Assembly (NCBI GenBank): GCA_020859645.1
Contig: JAJBVU010000191.1
Span: forward strand, 1-6,067
Source of the DNA: Eubacterium sp.
Lineage (GTDB): Bacteria > Bacillota > Clostridia > Lachnospirales > CAG-274
Direction: 5' to 3'
Length of the DNA: 6,067 nucleotides
The notes beneath the pieces are model-generated. The model did no database searches and was not told the DNA's origin. It worked only from the letters and a program-made list of their open reading frames with translations. This document shows positions 1 through 6,057 of the stretch, piece by piece; position 1 is the stretch's first letter, and the number at the start of each line of letters is the position of its first letter. A program made the translations under genes and the position numbers.

Positions 1-6
1 CGGCTG

Positions 7-15
7 TGATATAAT
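7..15 (+). promoter_or_regulatory. Extended -10 promoter element ahead of the lipoprotein gene
   Basis: The bases read TG-A-TATAAT, a perfect extended -10 hexamer (TATAAT at 10-15 with TG at 7-8). Transcription would start near position 22, giving a leader of about 50 bases. The -35 box would lie upstream of the window, so it cannot be checked. A second TATAAT at 27-32 has no recognisable -35 element at the proper distance and is the weaker candidate. This promoter probably serves all three plus-strand genes. Confidence 0.5.
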
Positions 16-58
16 AAAACATAATATATAATAAAAAATTGTAAAACACAACCGTATC

Positions 59-66
59 GGGGAGGT
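59..66 (+). promoter_or_regulatory. Ribosome binding site of the lipoprotein gene
   Basis: GGGGAGGT lies seven bases before the ATG at 74. It is a strong Shine-Dalgarno match and fixes the start codon. It differs in sequence from the AGAAAGG sites used by the two downstream genes. Confidence 0.85.
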
Positions 67-73
67 ATTTTTA

Positions 74-688
74 ATGAAAAGAGCATTGCCGGCAATATTA
101 TTAAGCGCTGTTATGCTGTGCAGCTGCAGCAGAGTTCAAAATTATTATTCATCACTGTTTGACGAAATAGGTCAGATGCGTGAAAATATTTTGGGTTCTG
201 ACCAAGAGGAAACTTCGGAAGAGGAGGAAACCTATGAAACAGAGGAGCTCTTCGAGACGGAGGAAGTCTATGAAACCTCAACTGAAGATGATATTTTATA
301 TGAAGGCTCGGACGAACAGACCCTTTCAGACAGTATCGCCATAGAAATTTCCTATGCGCTTGAGCAAAACACAGAAGCGGAAAATAAGCTGTATAATGAA
401 GCCGTAACACAGTGGGAGATGAATGTTGCCGCCGATGAATTATATCAGCTTTGGGACAATACCCTTAACAACGTGTGGGCTATATTGGAGGAAGGCTTAA
501 GCGAAGAGGATATGGCGGCTTTAAGAGAAGAAGAGCAGGAATGGATTGAATATAAGGAAGCCCAAATAGAAGAAGCCGGTGCGGAGTATGAAGGGGGAAG
601 TATGCAGCCTATGGTGAGATCTATGGAAGGGGCAGAGCTTACTAAAGCAAGGGTTTACGATTTGGCTGCATATGCAGACGGAAAGTAA
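74..688 (+). CDS. Lipoprotein with a DUF1311/LprI-like domain
   Basis: This encodes a 204-residue predicted surface lipoprotein. Residues 1-18 form a lipoprotein signal peptide: a basic start (MKR), a hydrophobic core, and the lipobox L-C-S-C with the lipidated Cys at 18. Residues 44-75 are a very acidic linker that includes three tandem hexapeptides EE-x-[YF]-E-T (51-68). Residues of about 105-200 resemble the DUF1311 family (lysozyme inhibitor LprI N-terminal type). The signs are LNNVW (131-135), an E-Q-E-W core (154-157), GGSM (174-177) and the closing LTKAR (189-193). Many relatives carry conserved cysteines in this domain; none is present after Cys18. The family is often periplasmic or surface-exposed, and lysozyme inhibition is known for only a few members, so the function here is not established. 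The start is set by GGGGAGGT at 59-66. The gene ends 32 bases before the RhuM gene, which suggests co-transcription. Confidence 0.85.
   Translation: MKRALPAILLSAVMLCSCSRVQNYYSSLFDEIGQMRENILGSDQEETSEEEETYETEELFETEEVYETSTEDDILYEGSDEQTLSDSIAIEISYALEQNTEAENKLYNEAVTQWEMNVAADELYQLWDNTLNNVWAILEEGLSEEDMAALREEEQEWIEYKEAQIEEAGAEYEGGSMQPMVRSMEGAELTKARVYDLAAYADGK
224..277 (+). repeat. Three tandem 18-bp repeats coding EE-x-[YF]-E-T
   Basis: Units at 224-241, 242-259 and 260-277 translate to EETYET, EELFET and EEVYET. The first and third are the closest at DNA level: 15 of their first 17 bases match. The middle unit has diverged by synonymous and conservative changes. The block forms part of the acidic spacer between the lipid anchor and the DUF1311-like domain. 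Repeat-number change would keep the reading frame. Confidence 0.8.
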
Positions 689-700
689 GCAGTAAATTAT

Positions 701-731
701 AAAAAGAAAGGCAAAACAATATGAATATAAA
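701..731 (+). repeat. Direct repeat copy A: RBS, start codon and first codons of the RhuM gene
   Basis: This 31-base segment matches 1786-1816 at 29 positions; the only differences are at 715 and 716 (AA here, GG in copy B). It contains the ribosome binding site AGAAAGG at 705-711, nine bases before the ATG at 721, and the codons for Met-Asn-Ile. The similarity stops at both ends, so it is a discrete shared block. Confidence 0.85.
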
Positions 732-1731
732 TACAAATTCCGATATTATAATATATACAACGGAAGATGGTTTAACAAAAATAGATGCGGCTTTTGACGG
801 AGATACGGTTTGGCTGTCCATTGATCAAATGGCTGAACTGTTTCAGCGTGACAAAAGTGTTATAGGAAAACATATCAGAAATATTTTTAAAGAGGGAGAA
901 TTACTAAGGGAATCAGTTTGGGCAAAATTTGCCTACACTGCCGCTGACGGAAAAACTTATAAGGTTGATTATTACAATTTAGATGTTATAATTTCGGTTG
1001 GCTATCGTGTAAAGTCAAAACGAGGAACCCAGTTCAGAATTTGGGCACTTGGAATATTGAAGGAATATATACAAAAGGGATTTGCACTTGATGATGACCG
1101 TTTAAAGAAATTAGGCGGCGGCGGATATTTTAAAGAACTGCTTGAACGTATCAGAGACATTAGGGCTTCAGAAAAAGTGTTCTACAGGCAAGTATTGGAA
1201 ATTTATGCAACAAGTATAGACTATGACCCAAAAGCCGATATATCTGTTCTTTTTTTCAAAAAAGTTCAAAATAAAATTCATTATGCAATACATGGACAGA
1301 CCGCAGCAGAGGTTATTTATAACAGGGCAGACGCCGAAAAAGAGTTTATGGGTCTCACAACCTTTTCGGGAAGCCAACCCACATTAAAAGAAGCGGTTGT
1401 TGCAAAAAACTATTTGAATGAAAATGAACTTCGAGCTATGGGACAGCTTGTCTCCGGATATTTGGATTTTGCCGAACGTCAAGCCGAACGGGAACAAATA
1501 ATGACTATGAAAGACTGGGCAGAGCACTTGGATCGTATTTTGACAATGAGCGGTGAGCAGCTTCTTCAAGGAAGCGGAAATGTAACACATAAGCAAGCAG
1601 TAGATAAAGCAACTGATGAATATAAAAAATATAAGAAAAGAACACTGAGTACCGTCGAACAGGATTATTTGAATTCTATCAAACTGTTGGAAAAAACAAC
1701 ATCCGAGAATAAGCTAAACGGCAAATCATAA
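721..1731 (+). CDS. rhuM: RhuM-family protein (virulence RhuM / COG3943 type)
   Basis: The 336-residue product looks full length for the RhuM family (usually about 330-350). The N-terminal part (about 8-120) contains the family signature V-W-L-S-I-D-Q-M-A-E-L-F-Q-R (30-43), then YYNLDVIISVGYRVKSKRGT (84-103) and F-R-I-W-A (105-109). The last resembles the Bro-N-like region of phage antirepressors, so nucleic-acid binding is plausible. The middle (153-215) has F-Y-R-Q-V-L-E-I-Y-A-T-S-I-D-Y-D, then VQNKIHYAIHGQTAAEVI (182-199) and MGLT (210-213). The C-terminal part (226-305) has AKNYLNENEL, Y-L-D-F-A-E and M-T-M-K-D-W, all typical of the family. The founding member is in a Salmonella pathogenicity island, and relatives often sit beside type I restriction-modification genes. 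The biochemical role is unknown to me. No hsd gene is visible here. The start is supported by AGAAAGG at 705-711. It sits 32 bases behind the lipoprotein gene and 74 bases ahead of the acetyltransferase gene, probably in one transcript. Confidence 0.92.
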   Translation: MNINTNSDIIIYTTEDGLTKIDAAFDGDTVWLSIDQMAELFQRDKSVIGKHIRNIFKEGELLRESVWAKFAYTAADGKTYKVDYYNLDVIISVGYRVKSKRGTQFRIWALGILKEYIQKGFALDDDRLKKLGGGGYFKELLERIRDIRASEKVFYRQVLEIYATSIDYDPKADISVLFFKKVQNKIHYAIHGQTAAEVIYNRADAEKEFMGLTTFSGSQPTLKEAVVAKNYLNENELRAMGQLVSGYLDFAERQAEREQIMTMKDWAEHLDRILTMSGEQLLQGSGNVTHKQAVDKATDEYKKYKKRTLSTVEQDYLNSIKLLEKTTSENKLNGKS

Positions 1732-1785
1732 ATTTTATTTTATAAATAAAACAAATAATAAAAAAACTAAATTCATTATTAATCA

Positions 1786-1816
1786 AAAAAGAAAGGCAAG
1801 GCAATATGAATATAAA
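1786..1816 (+). repeat. Direct repeat copy B: RBS, start codon and first codons of the acetyltransferase gene
   Basis: This is the partner of 701-731 (29 of 31 bases identical; mismatches at 1800 and 1801). It carries the same AGAAAGG site (1790-1796), nine bases before the ATG at 1806, and again encodes Met-Asn-Ile. Together the two copies bracket the RhuM gene, with a period of 1085 bases. Confidence 0.85.
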
Positions 1817-2243
1817 AATAAGAGGTATGCACGAGTGTGACAGAGAAGATGTTCTTTCTATGATGAAAACATTTTATTCTTCCCCTGCGGTATATACAGA
1901 GGGTTCGGAGAATATTTTTATTAATGACTTTAACAGCTGCGTAAGCGAAAGCCCTTATTCGGAGGGGTATATTTTTGAAAAGGATGAAGAGGTTTGCGGC
2001 TATTCAATGCTTTCAAAAAGCTTTTCAACGGAATTCGGCAAGCCCTGCATTTGGATTGAAGATATTTTCATAAAGGAAGGCTTCAGGGGCAAAGGCATAG
2101 GAAAAGAATATTTCGATTTTCTTGGCAAGAAATATACCGATGTTATATTTCGTCTTGAAGTACAGAAGGAAAACACCGCCGCAATTCACCTCTATAAAAA
2201 AGAGGGCTTTGACATTTTACCCTATATTGAAATGAAAAAATAA
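1806..2243 (+). CDS. GNAT-family N-acetyltransferase
   Basis: This encodes a 145-residue single-domain acetyltransferase of normal length for the GNAT fold. It would transfer an acetyl group from acetyl-CoA to an amine, probably in the cytoplasm. The acetyl-CoA-binding motif A is clear at 81-106: a beta strand CIWIEDIFI, then the pyrophosphate loop R-G-K-G-I-G (94-99) followed by a helix. Motif B is at about 116-137, with LEVQKENTAAIHLYKKEGF (118-136), including Asn123, Tyr130 and Phe135, which is typical. The N-terminal part (about 1-60) is less conserved and should hold the acceptor site, so the substrate cannot be named. There is no signal peptide. The start at 1806 is set by AGAAAGG at 1790-1796; the next in-frame ATG (1827) lacks a suitably spaced site. 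It is the last plus-strand gene before the shared terminator. Confidence 0.9.
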   Translation: MNIKIRGMHECDREDVLSMMKTFYSSPAVYTEGSENIFINDFNSCVSESPYSEGYIFEKDEEVCGYSMLSKSFSTEFGKPCIWIEDIFIKEGFRGKGIGKEYFDFLGKKYTDVIFRLEVQKENTAAIHLYKKEGFDILPYIEMKK

Positions 2244-2270
2244 AATCAAAATTTTAAAGTTCAGACAGTT

Positions 2271-2331
2271 AAAAAGCCGTCTCGGGTTTGGAAAAACAAG
2301 CCTTTTCCTTTTCCGAGACGGCTGTTTTATT
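2271..2331. terminator. Bidirectional intrinsic terminator between convergent genes
   Basis: A perfect 11-bp stem pairs AGCCGTCTCGG (2275-2285) with CCGAGACGGCT (2313-2323). On the plus strand it is followed by GTTTTATT; on the minus strand the A run at 2271-2274 gives a T tract. The 27-base loop can form a small inner hairpin (GGAAAA 2290-2295 with TTTTCC 2303-2308). It lies 31 bases after the acetyltransferase stop and should end the plus-strand transcript. It would also back up the lyase terminator from the other side. Confidence 0.88.
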
Positions 2332-2333
2332 GC

Positions 2334-2363
2334 AAAAATATCCCCCTCCGAAAGAGGGGGATA
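2334..2363 (-). terminator. Intrinsic terminator of the pectate-lyase gene
   Basis: Read on the minus strand, a 10-bp perfect stem (TATCCCCCTC and GAGGGGGATA; plus coordinates 2354-2363 and 2339-2348) with a 5-base loop is followed directly by TTTTT (2338-2334). The stem begins six bases after the stop codon of the lyase gene. No T tract follows it on the plus strand, so it should act in one direction only. Confidence 0.88.
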
Positions 2364-2369
2364 GAAAAA

Positions 2370-5300
2370 TTACTGATTGGTTCTTTCAAAGCTTACAGAT
2401 GTATCCAGCACCTTAGCCAAAATCTTCGCCGCATCTGCTGCGTCAACAACCTCGTCATTGTTTACATCGGCAACTTCGTTTGCAACTGCCCATTCCTCAT
2501 TTGCAGAATAGTTTCCTATAACATACTGCAAAAGTACAGCCGCATCGTTTGCGGTGATTTCTCCGCTTTGGTCAACATCGCCTACAACGCCGTTGTTATC
2601 ATCGTCATCGTCTCCGCCGCCTGAGCTTCCGCCGCCGCTTTCTCCCAAAGCCACGCCGTCAATAACAACGTTGGTTATAAGTGCCTTGTTATATCTTATA
2701 AAGTCCATATTGTCCTGAGCTGCATCAATGGCAAAGCCCACATAGCAGATCTCAGGCAGTGTTGTTTCGTAGGAACTGAGTTCTGTCCAGTTTTCGCCGT
2801 CTGTTCCGCCGTAAAGAGTTATTGTGTCGCCGACCCTTGTCATTCTCATATACATAGGTGTCTGCTCTTCGTTTAATCTCTTCTTGGCTACGCTCATAAA
2901 TGTTCCTATAGTTGAACTTGAAATGCTTGAAACAGAGCCGTTTGCAGTGGTTCTTACAAAGGGACCTATATTTCTTGCCAAAATAGCTCCGCCGTCTGCG
3001 CCGGTATATCCTTCATAGTCCTCGCCCTTAATATAGGTTACTGCGTTCCAATAGAATTCGGGCTTGCCCTCGTCTACTGATGCTCTTGCCATAATACCGG
3101 CCTTCTGATAATAGTCAAGCTTAGCCCACATTTCAACCTGTGCGCTTATATCAAAGTCGCCTGTCATTTCCTTATAGTCAAAGTAGAAAGCATCGTCTGC
3201 GCTGTTTGAAGCTGCAGAGGTTCTGCCTACAAGACCTGCGCCTTCGATTATGATAGAGCCGTCCTGTGAGTCATATGAAACATTTCCGCTTTCTCTTACT
3301 TCGCCTATATCAACAGCAGTGAAATCGGGAATATTTTCCTCCGACTCAAGAACAGTTATGCCCACCTGATCGGAAATTGTATAGGGTGCATAGCTTCCCA
3401 CAATATCGGGTGCAACAGCTGCCTGAAGCAGATATGAGCCTATTTCGTTAGGCGTAAATTCAAGGCTTGTTGAAACGGTTTCATCGTCAAACAGTACATT
3501 GTAGTTATAAATATCTGTCATAGCGCTGCTTCCGCCGAGCTCAAGGTAATATGTTTCGCCTAAAATAAGGTCTGTGTTTCCGTCTGAAAGAATGTTATTG
3601 CCTTCTGCGTCTAAAATTCCCGTAATTTCAATATCATCGCTTGAAAGTGTACGGTTTGAAGCATAGCTTGTAAAGCTGTCAACACTGCTTACTGAGTTTT
3701 CGCCCCATTCGCCTAAAATATCGTTTAAGTAAACCTCAAGATATGTATAGCCGTAGAAGGGACTTGTTTCGTCTGTAATAAGAGTTGTTGAATCGGCTTT
3801 GTCGGGGTCTGTTCCCAAAACAGTCTCATATGCATCGGGAATACCGTCGCTGTCTGTGTCATAGGCTGCGCCTGTGCTGCCGTTATGCAGAGCATTTTCG
3901 ATTGTAATATAACCGCCGGCTTCGCTTTCGCCGTTTATAAATCTGCCTGTGCCGTTTTCAATCTGACAGATAAGTCTGTCGTCCTGAGCATCTCTTACAA
4001 AGCTTGCCCCTGCCCCTGCAAGAACGTCTGCATAAGCTGTCTCGGCATCTGTAGGCTCATAGGGTATTTTAAGCTCTGCCTTTTCGTCAAGTCTGTAGGC
4101 AGCTGTTCCCAAATCTATAAAGCCTGCCGCATTATTACTGTTAAGAGTTTCGTTGCCCTCCATAATATTTCCGTCATCAATATAGTATGTGCTGTGATAG
4201 CCGCCGTATGATGAGTCTGTGTCGCAGTCAAAGAAATAAGCCTTTACCTTTTCAAGTGTGTTGGGACCGGACTTATAATAGTTGCTTTCAAAGTTGGTTT
4301 GCGGTCCTTTTTCGGTCTTGCCTCTGTCGCCGCCGTATGAGGACATATGACCCCAGTTATAAACAACGTTGTTGGCAAATTCCAAAAGGTTGTCATAGTC
4401 TTTGTTTCCGTATGTAAAGCCGCCTTCAAATCTGGGGTTTCTGGTTCCGTTGCTTGCCCAGATGTTGTGAACTATGGTTGTGTTATAGCCGTTCATAATA
4501 CTTCCCATGCCGTGCTTAGCTTCGCTTTCACCGCTTAAAAGCTCGGCGTCGGTAGTATTTTCGCCGTTCTTGTTTACCATAGCAAGACCGCCGGTAATAA
4601 TGTTATAGGAAAGGGTTGAGTTAATAAGCTCCTTAGCGCTGAAGGTTTCGTCAACGCCCCAGCTGAATGTACAGTGGTCAACAACTATGTTCTTGCCGGA
4701 AGCCGTTGCGCCGTCAAGGTCATAGCCTTCGCCCAGCCTAAATCTCAAATATCTAAGCATAATGTTTTCGCCTGAAATGTTGCAGGTGCCTCCGGCAATT
4801 GTTATGCCCTCGCCGGGAGCTGTCTGACCGGCTACTGTCAGGTTGCTGCCGAAAACAAATCTTCTTTGGCTCTTTGTAGCTGTGGGGTCAACATGAATTG
4901 TTCCGCCTACTGCAAAAACAATTGTCAAGGGTGTGTCTGTAGAGGATCTTGCCTTGTTAAGACCGTATCTCAATGTACCCTCCTGAGGGTCTGAAACGCT
5001 GTCGTCAAGACTTGTAACAACATAAACCTGACCCTCTGTTGAAAGGGTGGTTCTTCCGCCGGAGGTATATGTGCCGCCGCCCACAACTGTAGGGAATGCG
5101 GGAACCTTTATAGTGTTGCTGTTTTCAGCCGTAAAGGAAATTGTAAAATCCTCAGCCTCTTCGTCTGTTATTGTAATTTCGTTTCCGCTTGAATCAAGAG
5201 GAACAACTCTTACATAATAGGTTTCGCCCTCTTCAAGCTCTACATCGCTTGGGAAGCTTTCAACCTGCTGTGTTACAAGGAAAACGGTGTTTTTGTTATC

Positions 5301-5963
5301 CTGAATATATTCCGAACCGTTCTTGTCTGTTTTGGCTGTTACGCCGTCCTGAACGGGCATATCAACCTTTTTCTGTGTGTTGAAGGTTGAGGTTGTGTCG
5401 GCTGCTGTCCAGTTTGTGCCGTCCTCCGAATAGTCTATTCTGTAGGATGTAGCATAGCCTGTTGTTACAACAGTTGTGTCAACGTGGGAAACTCCCCCTG
5501 TAAGATAGGCTGATGCGCTTGAATCATATGCATAGTCAAGTATAGTTTGACAGCCGTCCTCTTCGCCCTCAACAAAGCCCATATAAACCTCTTCTTCGCC
5601 TGTAAGGCTTATGTTTACCTTGCTTGCGCTGTATGACGGAGTGTAGCCGTTATAGTTTACAATAAGACCTCTGTAGGGCATAGTCCAACTTGCCATAGGG
5701 TCAGCCGAATCCACAGTCTCGTCTGCCATAGCGTAGGCTGTCAGAGGGTTCTGGTTTAAAAGTGTTCCGTCCTTGGCTACGGAAGGCCATGTAAGAATAA
5801 GTGCGCCGTCGGCATAGTCGGCTTCAAGGCCTTTTGTGTTTCTGTAGTTGTATTCGGCATTGGAGCTGATTGTTGCTCTTGCATAACCGGGCACTGTAAA
5901 ATTAATACAAGCCGCCGATGCCATAACAAAAGCCGTTAAAGCAGCCAAAAGTCGTTTCTTCAT
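2370..5963 (-). CDS. Secreted multidomain PL1-type pectate lyase with C-terminal dockerin
   Basis: This 1197-residue exported protein is predicted to cleave pectate by beta-elimination with calcium. Residues 1-30 are a signal peptide (KKR start, likely cut after A-R-A). Residues of about 40-285 look like beta-sandwich, FnIII-like modules (SYRIDYSEDGTNW 173-185; GETYYVRVVPLD 246-257). The PL1 parallel beta-helix spans about 289-640. Signatures are GGTIHVD (353-359), LTVAGQTAPGEGITIAGGT (375-393), LRYLRFRLGE (403-412), VVDHCTFSWGVDETFS (427-442), RNPRF (508-512) and NNVVYNWG (531-538). Asp429 and Asp438 are possible calcium ligands and Arg508 a candidate catalytic base by family analogy. A thrombospondin-3-like motif D-T-D-S-D-G-I-P-D is at 702-710. 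An Ig-like region (about 770-873) and a DUF1349-like concanavalin fold (about 880-1103) follow. A Gly/Ser/Asp linker (1108-1127) leads to a type I dockerin (about 1128-1190) with two calcium loops starting at Asp1129 and Asp1166. The dockerin implies docking to a cohesin protein not present here. The start is fixed by AAGGAGG (5971-5977), seven bases away. Activity on pectate rather than a related polymer is inferred. Confidence 0.93.
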   Translation of the reverse strand: MKKRLLAALTAFVMASAACINFTVPGYARATISSNAEYNYRNTKGLEADYADGALILTWPSVAKDGTLLNQNPLTAYAMADETVDSADPMASWTMPYRGLIVNYNGYTPSYSASKVNISLTGEEEVYMGFVEGEEDGCQTILDYAYDSSASAYLTGGVSHVDTTVVTTGYATSYRIDYSEDGTNWTAADTTSTFNTQKKVDMPVQDGVTAKTDKNGSEYIQDNKNTVFLVTQQVESFPSDVELEEGETYYVRVVPLDSSGNEITITDEEAEDFTISFTAENSNTIKVPAFPTVVGGGTYTSGGRTTLSTEGQVYVVTSLDDSVSDPQEGTLRYGLNKARSSTDTPLTIVFAVGGTIHVDPTATKSQRRFVFGSNLTVAGQTAPGEGITIAGGTCNISGENIMLRYLRFRLGEGYDLDGATASGKNIVVDHCTFSWGVDETFSAKELINSTLSYNIITGGLAMVNKNGENTTDAELLSGESEAKHGMGSIMNGYNTTIVHNIWASNGTRNPRFEGGFTYGNKDYDNLLEFANNVVYNWGHMSSYGGDRGKTEKGPQTNFESNYYKSGPNTLEKVKAYFFDCDTDSSYGGYHSTYYIDDGNIMEGNETLNSNNAAGFIDLGTAAYRLDEKAELKIPYEPTDAETAYADVLAGAGASFVRDAQDDRLICQIENGTGRFINGESEAGGYITIENALHNGSTGAAYDTDSDGIPDAYETVLGTDPDKADSTTLITDETSPFYGYTYLEVYLNDILGEWGENSVSSVDSFTSYASNRTLSSDDIEITGILDAEGNNILSDGNTDLILGETYYLELGGSSAMTDIYNYNVLFDDETVSTSLEFTPNEIGSYLLQAAVAPDIVGSYAPYTISDQVGITVLESEENIPDFTAVDIGEVRESGNVSYDSQDGSIIIEGAGLVGRTSAASNSADDAFYFDYKEMTGDFDISAQVEMWAKLDYYQKAGIMARASVDEGKPEFYWNAVTYIKGEDYEGYTGADGGAILARNIGPFVRTTANGSVSSISSSTIGTFMSVAKKRLNEEQTPMYMRMTRVGDTITLYGGTDGENWTELSSYETTLPEICYVGFAIDAAQDNMDFIRYNKALITNVVIDGVALGESGGGSSGGGDDDDDNNGVVGDVDQSGEITANDAAVLLQYVIGNYSANEEWAVANEVADVNNDEVVDAADAAKILAKVLDTSVSFERTNQ

Positions 5964-5970
5964 ATTTTTT

Positions 5971-5977
5971 CCTCCTT
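5971..5977 (-). promoter_or_regulatory. Ribosome binding site of the pectate-lyase gene
   Basis: On the minus strand this reads AAGGAGG, a near-perfect anti-16S match seven bases before the ATG at 5963. It selects the start that gives an intact signal peptide. Confidence 0.9.
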
Positions 5978-6001
5978 GTTATATAGTTTTCTTATAAACG
6001 C

Positions 6002-6017
6002 CGGTGATTATTCACCG
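6002..6017 (-). promoter_or_regulatory. Stem-loop near the 5' end of the lyase mRNA
   Basis: CGGTGA and TCACCG form a perfect 6-bp stem around a 4-base AT loop. It would lie about five bases from the predicted transcript start and about 25 bases ahead of the ribosome binding site, which it leaves free. It could stabilise the mRNA 5' end or be a protein-binding palindrome. No T tract follows, so it is not a terminator. Confidence 0.55.
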
Positions 6018-6027
6018 CTTCTTCATC

Positions 6028-6042
6028 AATTGTAACACAATT
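6028..6042. promoter_or_regulatory. Perfect 15-bp dyad over the lyase promoter: candidate operator
   Basis: The bases AATTGT-AAC-ACAATT form a perfect inverted repeat with a 3-base centre. It covers the whole predicted -10 box (6029-6034) and its TG extension. A dimeric regulator bound here would block RNA polymerase, which would suit a substrate-induced carbohydrate gene. The regulator family cannot be named from the site alone, and a chance AT-rich palindrome is possible. Confidence 0.45.
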
Positions 6043-6057
6043 CTTTAATAAAATAAA
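6029..6057 (-). promoter_or_regulatory. Predicted promoter of the pectate-lyase gene
   Basis: On the minus strand the -10 box is TACAAT (6034-6029), preceded by T-G-T (6037-6035), which gives an extended -10. With a 17-base spacer the -35 box is TTTATT (6057-6052), only three of six matches to TTGACA. The strong extended -10 can offset the weak -35. Transcription would start near 6022, leaving a leader of about 59 bases. Confidence 0.5.

Noticed and set aside
111..410. Minus-strand open frame of 99 codons opposite the lipoprotein gene, and similar ones at 521-736, 1168-1377 and 1384-1596
   Set aside because: These are shadow frames opposite well-supported genes, with composition reflecting the antisense of acidic codons and no family resemblance.
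1733..1751. Perfect 8-bp inverted repeat TTTTATTT / AAATAAAA just after the RhuM stop codon
   Set aside because: The stem is made only of A-T pairs with no T tract after it, in a very AT-rich spacer. It is too weak for a terminator and likely chance.
1732..1805. Possible internal promoter ahead of the acetyltransferase gene
   Set aside because: Several TA-rich hexamers occur, as expected in an AT-rich spacer, but none has a convincing -35 box or TG extension at the right distance.
701..1816. Insertion sequence or transposon interpretation of the repeat-bracketed RhuM segment
   Set aside because: The repeats are direct and lie at translation starts, there are no terminal inverted repeats, and the enclosed gene is not a transposase or integrase.
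2286..2312. Inner hairpin in the terminator loop as a separate small RNA or attenuator
   Set aside because: It is a 6-bp weak stem inside the loop of an evident terminator, with no promoter or open frame to support an independent role.
3885..4211. Plus-strand open frame of 108 codons inside the lyase gene, and shorter ones at 2824-3018, 4187-4417, 4347-4538 and 5189-5383
   Set aside because: They lie antisense within a clearly coding domain, have no ribosome binding site that I can see, and give no recognisable protein pattern.
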